Shown here piece after piece: positions 15,569 to 23,804 of a DNA stretch of 60,586 nt; positions within the stretch are counted from its first letter, which is position 1, and every line of letters begins with the position of its first letter. The DNA is taken from contig JAQUMI010000004.1 of assembly GCA_028718225.1 (NCBI GenBank), positions 1-60,586 on the forward strand, written 5' to 3'. The position numbers and the translations under genes are program-made. Source of the DNA: Candidatus Omnitrophota bacterium (GTDB lineage: Bacteria > Omnitrophota > Gorgyraeia > Gygaellales > Profunditerraquicolaceae). The notes below the pieces were generated by a model, which saw nothing but the letters and a program-made list of their open reading frames with translations, did no database searches and was not told the DNA's origin.

Positions 15569-17482
15569 TTAGCTTCTCCTGCCTGCCGCCGAAGAAAACC
15601 TTTCCAAATCCGTGTGCGGAAAGAATAAAGCCGCCATGTATTCATCCATATAGCCCGCATCAACCGATAATTCAAAATAGGTAATTTTACGCGCGAGCTC
15701 TTCGGATACCCTAGTCGCCTCTGCAGATAAAAGCATCTGCCGTGCTCCGGCCAATGCACTGTTACCGATAAAGAAAAACCTCTTCCTCTCTAAATCCGGG
15801 AGCAGGCCGATCTTTATCGCGCTATTTATATCCAGAGAAGTGCCAAATCCTCCAGCAATAAAAATCTTTTTTACATCGCTGATTTTAAAATCCATATGTT
15901 TAATTAAGACCGCGCTCGCCGAATAAATAGCAGCTTTGGCCCTTTTTATGTTTTCGATATCAGCTTCAGTAATAACTATATCCTCTCCCGAACCGGAATC
16001 TTCTTTAAAAACCACTACAAATTCCTTTCCGTTCTCCCCCTTCCTTATTCGCTTATGCTCAACGGCCTTGATCTTGCCGCTTCTGTCCATAACGCCGGCC
16101 GTAAGCATTGCAGCAATTAAATCAATATAACCCGAACCGCAAATACCCGTCGGCCGGGTGTCGGCGATAGTAGAAAACTCAAGTGAAAAATCTCCCGGCT
16201 TGATCTTTACTTTCTGGATGGCGCCTCCGGAAGCGCGCATACCGCACTTTACTCCGCTTCCTTCAAACGCCGGGCCGGCAGAGGCAGCGCAGGCAACCAA
16301 AAAATCCCTATTACCGAGCGCAATTTCGCCGTTAGTCCCGATATCGATCAAAATACTCAAATCCCTTTCCTTATATAAACCGCTGGAAAGCACCCCGCTA
16401 GTCGCATCTCCTCCGACATAACTTGATACCCCCGGGACGCAGGACAAGAGCCCACGCGGATTAATAATTATTCCGGCTTCCGATGCCCTTAAAACCGGCA
16501 GGAAATTTGCCGTTGGCACATACGGCTCGCGTCTGATATAAGTAGGATCTACCCGCAGCAATAGATGTATCATTGTCGTATTTCCTGTGCAAACAATACA
16601 GGTAACATCGTTTAAATCCACACTATGTTCAAGGGTCAGTTCCTTGATGATCTGGTTCATCGTCTGGGTTACCGCAGCGTGTAATTTTTCCATACCCTCT
16701 TGCTGGCGGGCGTAGATAATGCGTGTAATCACATCCGCGCCAAAACTGGCCTGTTTATTATAGGTTATCCTGGTGCCTGATATTTTTTTAGTGTTTAAAT
16801 CCACTAGTTGTCCGGAAATAGTCGTCGTACCTATATCAAAGCAAAAACCAAAGTTCTTGTTTGAAGTATCTCCCGGCTCAACCAAAACAATTTCTACCGT
16901 ATCATTTCTCTTGCCGAGGGTAACCGTAATCTTCCAATCGGAATCCCGCAGCAGTTCCCCCAGCTGCCTGATATTGCTTAAACCGGTCTGCATAACCGGT
17001 AGATCTTGCGCTTTGCGGATACCGCGGAAAAGGCGGTCCAGGTCGCTTAAGGAATCATTTAAATTAGGCCGGGGTAATTCCAGATATAATTTTGTGGCCA
17101 GCGGCGAATGCTTAAATAGCTTGCCGCCTAAAACCGCTTCCTGCGACTCTACCTCTTCGGAAGCTGAATAAATCCCCTGAAAGCCTGAATGCATCTCCAT
17201 TCTTGATTCAACGGGGACTTCTACCTCCAAATCGCTATGCACGGTAGTAAGGCAGGCTAAATATATATTGTGTTTTCTCTCTTGCGCCTCGATTATGCCG
17301 GTAGGCTGAGTGAGGACCTTGCCTTTTTTCAGAATAACCTTGCATCTGCCGCAGACCCCATCTCCTCCGCAGTCCGACTTTATATATACCCCGCAGGAAA
17401 TTGCCGCCGAAAGGATAGTCGTGTCCTGGGCTACCTCCACTGCTTTATTATCCGGATAAAACGTAACCTTGAATTTATGCAT
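15569..17482 (-). CDS. acsV: Reductive activator of the corrinoid protein (RACo)
   Basis: RACo re-reduces inactive Co(II) corrinoid protein to Co(I) with ATP. The 637-residue protein has an N-terminal [2Fe-2S] ferredoxin domain with Cys38, Cys44, Cys47 and Cys77 (CGGDGVCGRC), a linker domain, and a large C-terminal ASKHA-type ATPase region: FCFDIGTTTISGQLVDL, SYVGGDATSGVLSSGL, ILIDIGTNGEIALGN and FIAGGFGTSLDINSAI. This is the DUF4445 architecture. It directly follows acsC without a gap and precedes cooC, as expected for co-expressed corrinoid-protein genes. Confidence 0.93.
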   Translation of the reverse strand: MHKFKVTFYPDNKAVEVAQDTTILSAAISCGVYIKSDCGGDGVCGRCKVILKKGKVLTQPTGIIEAQERKHNIYLACLTTVHSDLEVEVPVESRMEMHSGFQGIYSASEEVESQEAVLGGKLFKHSPLATKLYLELPRPNLNDSLSDLDRLFRGIRKAQDLPVMQTGLSNIRQLGELLRDSDWKITVTLGKRNDTVEIVLVEPGDTSNKNFGFCFDIGTTTISGQLVDLNTKKISGTRITYNKQASFGADVITRIIYARQQEGMEKLHAAVTQTMNQIIKELTLEHSVDLNDVTCIVCTGNTTMIHLLLRVDPTYIRREPYVPTANFLPVLRASEAGIIINPRGLLSCVPGVSSYVGGDATSGVLSSGLYKERDLSILIDIGTNGEIALGNRDFLVACAASAGPAFEGSGVKCGMRASGGAIQKVKIKPGDFSLEFSTIADTRPTGICGSGYIDLIAAMLTAGVMDRSGKIKAVEHKRIRKGENGKEFVVVFKEDSGSGEDIVITEADIENIKRAKAAIYSASAVLIKHMDFKISDVKKIFIAGGFGTSLDINSAIKIGLLPDLERKRFFFIGNSALAGARQMLLSAEATRVSEELARKITYFELSVDAGYMDEYMAALFFPHTDLERFSSAAGRRS

Positions 17483-18811
17483 TTAAAGATTCTTTAGAAA
17501 TGCGGGGATGCCGGCTGCCTCTTTCGGCCCGACGATGATCTCAAACCCCGATGCATCCTGTAGCTCGCCGCTCATCACCGCCACATACCCCGGGATAACC
17601 AACTGCTTGTGCGAAACAGCCTCCTTGATCCCGAATTTATTTAGGGATTCGGTAATCTTATGCGGAGTGAATTTCTCTGCTGCCCAGGCAGTCAATACCG
17701 ACATGCCTTCGGTATCCACGCTGATAATATAAGCCGGGATCTTACTTGCCTCTACTTCCCCCAGGACCGTATAGTAAGAAAGGGAAAAATTAGTAGTGAT
17801 TAATACCGGCGATTTGTCATTTACCTGGCCTACCGGATAAAGCTTGGACTCGATCTGAAGCGGTTTTTGCGGGTCAGTATAGATATTCTGCCGAAAAGTC
17901 AGGAGCGCCAAAACCTGCCAGGGCTGGATTCCTTTCATCAGGATGATCCCGGCATACTTGGAAATGTAGCTGGCTGCCTCCTGTACCTCCTCGTAAGGAT
18001 CGTTCTGTTCAATAACAACTAAAGACGGATATCCGAGGCTACGGTCAGATTTTTTTAAGGCCAGCCTGCGCCCTTGCGTCAAATCCCCTATTTTTTCGCA
18101 AATACCTTTCTTCCCTGTTTCTATGACCAGATCGTTTACGCCCTGGCTGGCCAACGCAGCTGTCAATCCAGAAACCTGCTCCAGGCCTTCCCCGTAAACA
18201 ACTAAAGGCACTTTATATTCCTTGGCTAATTTGCCAACCTCATTTAAATTTTCTTTAGTAGCGTGGTAAACCAACGGATTCTTGCCTTTTAAACACTCCA
18301 GCCCCCCTTTTAAAGCCTGCGTATCATTAGTCATTAGGACCAGGGCCAAAGGAGTCTTAACCGACACCAGCCTGACCGTATCAATAAACCTTGCGCTGCC
18401 GTTATTCTGCCGAATAGCCACCAGATTAACATCTAGGGACTGGCCAACGCGTTCAAATTTTAATTGATTAATCTTTTCGAGCTTGGCTTTAATTTCGCCA
18501 TCACTAAAGCTATCCTCCAGGATAAAACCAATCCCCGTAGGCCGGTGAAATTTTTCTTCATGCCTGAACATTACGGTTTCATTGCCGATCTCCAGACGCT
18601 TATCTCCCGAACCGACAGTAATTAACTTTATCGGCGGCAACGCCTGGGCTTCTAACTTTTCCTGGACCTCAGCAGTCAAGTACGGGCATTTGTCAATACC
18701 GACTGCTTTCTTGGCCAATTGCATAGCAAAGGCCAGGCAAGTGGCAAAACCGCATTCACGGCAATTTGTTTTCGGCAGTAACTTATAAATATCCAATCCT
18801 GATAAGCCCAT
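17483..18811 (-). CDS. acsC: Corrinoid/iron-sulfur protein large subunit (CODH/ACS gamma)
   Basis: AcsC carries the [4Fe-4S] cluster and, in its C-terminal region, binds the cobamide that accepts the methyl group. The 442-residue protein has the cluster motif Cys17, Cys20, Cys25 and Cys42 (NCRECGFATC then KCPYL), a TIM-barrel middle part and a C-terminal corrinoid-binding region. An AAGGAG site lies 11 nt before the ATG. It is 14 nt after the FmdE-like gene, so the methyl-branch genes are in one transcript with larB and the bactofilin gene. Confidence 0.95.
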   Translation of the reverse strand: MGLSGLDIYKLLPKTNCRECGFATCLAFAMQLAKKAVGIDKCPYLTAEVQEKLEAQALPPIKLITVGSGDKRLEIGNETVMFRHEEKFHRPTGIGFILEDSFSDGEIKAKLEKINQLKFERVGQSLDVNLVAIRQNNGSARFIDTVRLVSVKTPLALVLMTNDTQALKGGLECLKGKNPLVYHATKENLNEVGKLAKEYKVPLVVYGEGLEQVSGLTAALASQGVNDLVIETGKKGICEKIGDLTQGRRLALKKSDRSLGYPSLVVIEQNDPYEEVQEAASYISKYAGIILMKGIQPWQVLALLTFRQNIYTDPQKPLQIESKLYPVGQVNDKSPVLITTNFSLSYYTVLGEVEASKIPAYIISVDTEGMSVLTAWAAEKFTPHKITESLNKFGIKEAVSHKQLVIPGYVAVMSGELQDASGFEIIVGPKEAAGIPAFLKNL

Positions 18812-18825
18812 AGCGTGCTTACTCC

Positions 18826-19227
18826 TTAGTTTAGGGTAAATATCTTCTGTTTACCTATCTTCAACAATCTCCTGGCAAAATTTTCTGAATTAAGATGGCC
18901 CCTTAGGTTATCCAGTTCTTTTATTAAAGAACCTTTAAGCCTAAGTGTAACCGTCTTGTTATTCTCCGTGTTACGCATAATGACCTTTATCCTGGCGGAA
19001 GCATATTTCCTGATGTTCCCCTTGCCGTAGGTTGCGCCGGTAGATAATTGCAGGCCATCGATAAGGCAGGACTTTGGCTTAATACTGACGCCGTAAACTT
19101 TAACCTCTAATCCAAAATACTTTTTTGCGCCTGTTTTTTTTAACCCCAGTTCTCCGGCAAGAAGCCCTAGAACTAAATACGGACCGAGATGGCCATGGAA
19201 TTTTATCGCTTCTTTTAAAGGGATCAT
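18826..19227 (-). CDS. FmdE-like domain protein
   Basis: This 133-residue protein starts MIPLKEAIKFHGHLGPYLVLGLLAGELGLK, the HGHxGP signature of the FmdE (formylmethanofuran dehydrogenase subunit E-like) domain, followed by CLIDGLQLSTGATYGKGNI. It lacks the C-terminal zinc ribbon of longer relatives. No other formylmethanofuran genes are present. It overlaps larB by 4 nt (ATGA) and precedes acsC by 14 nt, so a link to nickel/corrinoid enzyme assembly is possible but unproven. Confidence 0.75.
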   Translation of the reverse strand: MIPLKEAIKFHGHLGPYLVLGLLAGELGLKKTGAKKYFGLEVKVYGVSIKPKSCLIDGLQLSTGATYGKGNIRKYASARIKVIMRNTENNKTVTLRLKGSLIKELDNLRGHLNSENFARRLLKIGKQKIFTLN

Positions 19228-19892
19228 TTATTAATCAAGCCGGCAAAATATCCCGCACCAAAGCCGTTATCGATATTTACCGTGGCTATTCCGGGAGAAC
19301 AACTGTTTAACATAGTCAATAATGCAGCCAGGCCTTTGAAGTTTGCTCCGTAACCACAACTCGTCGGCACCGCAATCACCGGAACGCTGACTAAACCGGC
19401 GACTAAACTGGCAAGTGCGCCTTCCATCCCGGCAACCACAATGATCACTTTCGCGCTTTTTAAAAGAGCCTCATAATGTATCAAGCGGTGGACTCCGGCT
19501 ACCCCCACATCATATAGCTTTTCCACGCGATTACCCATAGTCTCTAAGGTAGCTACGGCCTCTTCGGCTATCGGCATATCCGCTGTGCCGGCAGAAATTA
19601 CCAGGGCCAGCCCCTTCTTGACAGAAGAGAGAGCCTTTGTTAAAAAACCTGCTTTGGCCAGAGGATTATATTTCAACCCGGGGATCTTCTTTTTGAGATA
19701 AACAAAGGTTTTTTTATCCAGCCTGGTAAGTAATAAATCCTGTTTATTTTTTATTAACTGGCTGGCTATCCTGGCGATATGCTCTCTGGATTTACCCGGG
19801 CAATAGATTACTTCGGCAAAGCCGCGGCGCTTCTTCCTGTCTATATCCACCTTGGCAAATCCTAAATCACAAAAACCGGATTTTGAAGACAT
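19224..19892 (-). CDS. larB: Nickel-pincer cofactor biosynthesis protein LarB
   Basis: LarB carboxylates and hydrolyses nicotinic acid adenine dinucleotide in the first step of nickel-pincer nucleotide synthesis. The 222-residue protein has the leader DIDRKKRRGFAEVIYCPGKS and the AIR-carboxylase-like core LVISAGTADMPIAEEAVATLETMGN, YDVGVAGVHRLI, VVAGMEGALASLVAGL and AVPTSCGYGANFKGLAALLTMLNSCSPG. LarC and LarE are not in the window. The location, directly upstream of the corrinoid-protein genes, is unusual for a lactate-racemase cofactor enzyme. Confidence 0.9.
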   Translation of the reverse strand: MSSKSGFCDLGFAKVDIDRKKRRGFAEVIYCPGKSREHIARIASQLIKNKQDLLLTRLDKKTFVYLKKKIPGLKYNPLAKAGFLTKALSSVKKGLALVISAGTADMPIAEEAVATLETMGNRVEKLYDVGVAGVHRLIHYEALLKSAKVIIVVAGMEGALASLVAGLVSVPVIAVPTSCGYGANFKGLAALLTMLNSCSPGIATVNIDNGFGAGYFAGLINK

Positions 19893-19908
19893 TATATTAT
19901 TTTCTAAT

Positions 19909-20217
19909 TTAACCCCGCAAGAGTATTATAAGCAATAAAATTACCGATAAAGCGGCCAGTATATAAAAATCGTTGAAATAGAAAAAATCACTTAACTTAT
20001 CCCTGGCAGTGCTCTTGCGCAGAGGAGTAATTTTAGGAGAGGTTGGGCGGGATGATTTTTGATACCCGATCACCTGTTCTCTCTTAAATCTTAAATATAC
20101 ACCGCCTACCTTATAGGCCGGCAAGGCGCGGCTTTCAGCTAAATTCATAACTTCTTTTTCTGAAATATTCAGGAGAAGCGACACTTCTCTTACCGTTAAA
20201 AGTTTTTCGTCAGCCAT
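19909..20217 (-). CDS. Membrane-anchored excisionase-type helix-turn-helix protein
   Basis: This 102-residue protein has an N-terminal excisionase/MerR-like helix-turn-helix (residues 5-52: LLTVREVSLLLNISEKEVMN then ALPAYKVGGVYLRFKREQV), a Ser/Pro/Lys-rich linker, and a C-terminal membrane segment (about 80-101, YILAALSVILLLIILLRG). The topology would place the DNA-binding-like domain in the cytosol, tethered by its C-terminus. Its domain is similar to the C-terminal domain of the adjacent bactofilin 15 nt upstream. It may act as a protein-binding adaptor rather than a regulator. No family with known function was recognised. Confidence 0.75.
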   Translation of the reverse strand: MADEKLLTVREVSLLLNISEKEVMNLAESRALPAYKVGGVYLRFKREQVIGYQKSSRPTSPKITPLRKSTARDKLSDFFYFNDFYILAALSVILLLIILLRG

Positions 20218-20232
20218 AATTTTATCCGCCGG

Positions 20233-20736
20233 TTACTTATCGATCTTTCCCGAAGCGACCCAGGAATCGATCGCCTTCCTCTCGAATTTCCAATCGCTGC
20301 CTTCCTTATTGCCCGGAACCCTGCCTGAATTTGCCCATTCCATGATCGAACCAAGATCCACTTCCAGGTACCTGGCCAGCTCTTCGGCATTTAAAAAATC
20401 ATGTAACATCCAACATCGGCCTTCCAGGATTGCGCCCTCGGCGACATTTAACTTAGCCGGATAAATATCCCCTTCCACTATTGCCGAAGGCAGAATAGTT
20501 AATCTCTCTTTAGCGGTTATCCTGCCCTTAACCCTGCCTCCGATAATCACGTTATCCCCGACAATATCCGCGAAAACTGCCGCTGTCGGGCCAACTGTTA
20601 AGTTACCTTTGGTCTCAAGGTTTCCTTCAAATTTACCGTTAATACGTAAATTTACGGCATCTTTAAAAATTAAGCTGCCCTGCATGGAGGCGTCAACGTC
20701 TAAAACTTTTTCTTCCATCTTTTTTTTAAAAGCCAT
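20233..20736 (-). CDS. Bactofilin with C-terminal excisionase-type helix-turn-helix
   Basis: Bactofilins polymerise through a right-handed beta helix and act in cell shape and envelope organisation. Residues 1-105 show the repeat pattern (GSLIFKDAVNLRINGKFEGN, LTVGPTAAVFADIVGDNVIIGG, ILPSAIVEGDIYPAKLNVAEGAILEG). The usual disordered C-terminal tail is replaced by a domain (about 113-163: FLNAEELARYLEVDLGSIME then SDWKFERKAIDSWVASGK) of the excisionase/MerR-like fold. The fusion and the neighbouring membrane-bound version suggest an interacting pair. A strong AAGGAGGTGGGAT site precedes the ATG. Confidence 0.85.
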   Translation of the reverse strand: MAFKKKMEEKVLDVDASMQGSLIFKDAVNLRINGKFEGNLETKGNLTVGPTAAVFADIVGDNVIIGGRVKGRITAKERLTILPSAIVEGDIYPAKLNVAEGAILEGRCWMLHDFLNAEELARYLEVDLGSIMEWANSGRVPGNKEGSDWKFERKAIDSWVASGKIDK

Positions 20737-20808
20737 ATCCCACCTCCTTGATTTTATACTCTTTTCTCCGGCAGCGATACGCGCGGCTTCGCCTAATTTA
20801 TCTCTTTA

Positions 20809-20837
20809 TATATACCAAAAACATAGAGCGATGTCAA
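20809..20837 (-). promoter_or_regulatory. Promoter of the bactofilin-larB-acs operon
   Basis: TTGACA (20832-20837), 17-nt spacer, TATATA (20809-20814), giving a leader of roughly 65 nt. Downstream gaps between the nine genes are 16 nt or shorter, so this promoter could drive the whole block down to acsE. Confidence 0.8.
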
Positions 20838-20851
20838 TATTATAAGGCCGG

Positions 20852-21835
20852 CTAATTTGAATCCGCGGTTAAAGTCAAGTCTGAGCAATGGCCTTTTTTA
20901 AACAACTGGAAGGCTAAACCCGCAATCATTGCGGCGTTATCCATACAAAGCGATTGGGCAGGGAAATAACAATTTAAATTATTCTCCGCTGCGGCCGCGT
21001 AGAGCCTGCCCCTTAAGCAGCGGTTAGCCGCTACTCCTCCGCCCACGACTAAACAATCCGCTTTCTTTATTTTACAGGCTAAGGTTGCCTTCTTGACCAA
21101 GGCATCAATCACCGCCTCCTGAAAAGAAGCGCAGATATCCGCTTTTTCTTCCATATTTAAGCGCCTGGCCCTTACATAATATAGCACTGCAGTCTTTATT
21201 CCGCTAAAACTAAAGTCCAGTATATCTTTTGCCCCCAAACAGTTAAACCTGATTTTCTTAGCTTCCCCTGACGCAGCCATTTTTTCGATGGCCGGCCCAC
21301 CCGGATAGCCTAAGCCTAAAATTTTAGCTACCTTATCAAAAGCCTCTCCGCAGGCATCATCCCGGGTTTCTCCCAATATTTCTATCTTATCAAAATCGCG
21401 GATATAGAATAAGCTCGTATGACCTCCGGAGACAACCAGCCCTACAAACGGCAATTTAATTTTTTCGCCACCCAAAAAATTAGCGTAGAAATGGCTATAG
21501 ACGTGATTCACGCCTAATAAGGGCTTGCCTAAACCTAAACTTAAAGATTTGGCAAATGAAATCCCGACTAAAAGGGACCCGAGTAATCCCGGGCCGCTGG
21601 TTACAGCGATCAGGTCAATATCCTTTAATTTTATTTTAGCTTTTTTCAGCGCGTTCTCTGCGATGCCGCTGATTGTTTCCAGCTGCATCCGAGAAGCTAT
21701 CTCCGGAATTATTCCTCCGTATTTTTTATGGAATTCCAGGCTAGAGGCAACTGTATTAGCTAAGATTTCCCTGCCGTCCCGGACGAGCGCCGCGGAAGTT
21801 TCATCACAGGATGTTTCTATGCCCAGGACGATCAT
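20852..21835 (-). CDS. tsaD: tRNA N6-adenosine threonylcarbamoyltransferase TsaD
   Basis: TsaD transfers threonylcarbamoyl to A37 of ANN-decoding tRNAs, working with TsaB and TsaE (not seen here). The 327-residue protein shows the ASKHA fold: MIVLGIETSCDETSAALV, AVTSGPGLLGSLLVGISFAKSL, the metal-binding NHVYSHFYANF (His-x3-His), VVSGGHTSLFY, the FSGIKTA segment and LVVGGGVAANRCLR. It overlaps yibQ by 4 nt and is the last gene of the gatC operon. Confidence 0.96.
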   Translation of the reverse strand: MIVLGIETSCDETSAALVRDGREILANTVASSLEFHKKYGGIIPEIASRMQLETISGIAENALKKAKIKLKDIDLIAVTSGPGLLGSLLVGISFAKSLSLGLGKPLLGVNHVYSHFYANFLGGEKIKLPFVGLVVSGGHTSLFYIRDFDKIEILGETRDDACGEAFDKVAKILGLGYPGGPAIEKMAASGEAKKIRFNCLGAKDILDFSFSGIKTAVLYYVRARRLNMEEKADICASFQEAVIDALVKKATLACKIKKADCLVVGGGVAANRCLRGRLYAAAAENNLNCYFPAQSLCMDNAAMIAGLAFQLFKKGHCSDLTLTADSN

Positions 21836-22593
21836 TGCGCCATCTCCGATAAAAATACGAATTTATAGCCTTCTCTGGCCATTAGCGGCATAACCTCTCT
21901 TAAAACTTCCAGAGTAGCCCTGCGGTCATGTCCTATTCCTATCGCAAAACCACGCAGCCGGGACTTAACTTTTAATTCATAAATTTGCTGTTTTATGTAC
22001 TCCTTATCCCCCTTATTATCCAGGAATATATCCCGCTTGAAAAAAGTCAGGTTAAGTTTACGCGCTAGCCTCAAACAAATGGATCTAGAAGTCACATAGC
22101 TATCCAGAAAATAAAGTTTCCTGCGTTTTAATTCCTTGAATATAATCTCCATTATCCTCGGATCGCTGGTCGCTTTTGAACCCATATGGTTGGAGATGCC
22201 CCTGGCGTAAGCTATGCTGGCTAAGTCTTTATCCAATATATGCAGTATCCGGTCCTTTTCCAGGGATACCTTTATAGTGTTTTTTTCCAGGCTGTATTTT
22301 TCTTCAGGCTCCATCGGCAAATGCAGGATTATCTCAAAACCCCGGTTATGCAACTCTTCAGAGATCCTCCCGGAGTATTTAAGATTAGGCAAAACCGCTA
22401 CCGTAAGCGGATACCTTATATCTTCCAAAATTTCCAGGTTATTTAAATTATACCCCCAGTCATCCAGGACGATAGCAATTTTGCCCTTTATCGCTAAACG
22501 GGGTTTTTCCAAAGGCCTAGGCCTTCCGGTATAAATAAAAACTACTGCTGCCAGAATAACTAAAACCAGGATGACGATAAGGAGTTTCTTCAT
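21832..22593 (-). CDS. Divergent polysaccharide deacetylase family protein (YibQ-like)
   Basis: This 253-residue protein has an N-terminal membrane segment (residues 4-23), followed by the DUF610/YibQ domain: IAIVLDDWGYN, YPLTVAVLPNLKYSGRISEELHNRGFEIILHLPMEP, GISNHMGSKATSD, LYFLDSYVTSRS and AIGIGHDR. The Asp-Asp and His positions match the metal site of the divergent polysaccharide deacetylase family. It is probably periplasmic and membrane-tethered. It overlaps ctpA by 4 nt; pairing with a C-terminal processing protease is common and suggests joint envelope work. Confidence 0.88.
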   Translation of the reverse strand: MKKLLIVILVLVILAAVVFIYTGRPRPLEKPRLAIKGKIAIVLDDWGYNLNNLEILEDIRYPLTVAVLPNLKYSGRISEELHNRGFEIILHLPMEPEEKYSLEKNTIKVSLEKDRILHILDKDLASIAYARGISNHMGSKATSDPRIMEIIFKELKRRKLYFLDSYVTSRSICLRLARKLNLTFFKRDIFLDNKGDKEYIKQQIYELKVKSRLRGFAIGIGHDRRATLEVLREVMPLMAREGYKFVFLSEMAQ

Positions 22594-23804
22594 TTTAAAA
22601 GGTTAATCGCGGCCATTACCTGCGGGTCAGTTTTATAATCCCAGGGGGCTTTATTTTTCCCAGGATGGCTAATCTGGACGGCTTCTTTCAGCAATTCCTG
22701 TTTGCTGGCACCCTGAAAAGTAACATCTAAAATAATATCCGGAGTAACGCCATTGCCGTGGATTTCTTTACCGGAAGGAGTAAAATATTTACTGGTAGTA
22801 AGCCTAAGCGCCGAACCGTCGCTTAAAGGTATGACCGTCTGCACCGAACCCTTGCCAAAAGATTTTACCCCTAATATGGTGGCGCGTTTATAGTCCTGTA
22901 ATGCCCCGGCGATAATCTCGCTTCCGGAAGCAGAGCCTTCATTAATCAAAACGACTAAGGGTAGGTTGAGCCTGGGGCGCCGGGCTTTAGAAAGAAACCG
23001 CATATTTTGTTCCGCTTTCCTGCCTTGGGTATAAGCGATCAATTTTCCTTCGGGGATAAACTCTCCGGCTATCTCCAGTGCGCTCTCCAGCAACCCTCCG
23101 GGGTTATTACGCAAATCCAGTATCAAAGCATTCATTTTAAGCCGGGAAAGTTTTTGCAGAGCGGCCTTAAAATCCTTAAGGGTATTCTCCCGAAATTCCA
23201 CCAGCCGTATATAGCCAATGCCGCCAGTCAGGATTTTGGCCTCTTTGATATCATTGATTTTAATTATGCCCCGTACGATCTTGAATTCTAAAATTTTCTG
23301 CGTAGATTCCCTCAAAATAGTCAGGGTTACCGCTTCCCCGGGCTTACCGCGCAGCTTCTTTGTTGCGCCGCTTAAATCTATTCCTCGCGTCAATTCGTTA
23401 TCGATTTTAACAATCCGGTCTCCCGGTTTAAGCCCTGCCTCCCAGGCCGGCGTACCCGCAAGAGGCGTAATGATAGTGAGCTGGCCGTCTTTTAGGCTGA
23501 TTTCAATCCCCAAGCCGCCGAATTTTCCTTCAGTATCAACTTTTAATTCATTGTAAGTATCGGGATCCATAAACTGGCTGTGCGGGTCCAGGGAAGAAAG
23601 CATACCTTTTAACGCGCCATAAATCAGGTCTTTGGCTTTTACCTCATCCACATAATCCGTTTCTACAGCGACTAGGGCATCTGAAAAAAGCTGCACCTGA
23701 CGGTATAATTCATCCCTGGTCTTTCTGTCTAAAGAAATTGCCAGCGAAAAAGAAGAAAAAAATAATAACGCGGCGACAAAAACAACAAGTAATTTCTTAC
23801 GCAT
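22590..23804 (-). CDS. ctpA: C-terminal processing peptidase (S41 family)
   Basis: This 404-residue periplasmic protease has a signal peptide/membrane segment (residues 4-23), an N-terminal helical part with YGALKGMLSSLDPHSQFMDP, a PDZ domain (about 95-165, GLGIEISLKDGQLTIITPLAGTPAWEAGLKPGDRI) and the peptidase core. The catalytic Ser lies in LINEGSASGSEI and the Lys in GVKSFGKGSVQT. Family members trim C-termini of exported proteins. It overlaps gatB by 8 nt. Confidence 0.95.
   Translation of the reverse strand: MRKKLLVVFVAALLFFSSFSLAISLDRKTRDELYRQVQLFSDALVAVETDYVDEVKAKDLIYGALKGMLSSLDPHSQFMDPDTYNELKVDTEGKFGGLGIEISLKDGQLTIITPLAGTPAWEAGLKPGDRIVKIDNELTRGIDLSGATKKLRGKPGEAVTLTILRESTQKILEFKIVRGIIKINDIKEAKILTGGIGYIRLVEFRENTLKDFKAALQKLSRLKMNALILDLRNNPGGLLESALEIAGEFIPEGKLIAYTQGRKAEQNMRFLSKARRPRLNLPLVVLINEGSASGSEIIAGALQDYKRATILGVKSFGKGSVQTVIPLSDGSALRLTTSKYFTPSGKEIHGNGVTPDIILDVTFQGASKQELLKEAVQISHPGKNKAPWDYKTDPQVMAAINLLK

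Noticed and set aside
19909-20736. Phage excisionase genes
   Set aside because: The helix-turn-helix domains resemble excisionases, but one is fused to a bactofilin and the other to a membrane anchor, and no integrase or phage genes are nearby.
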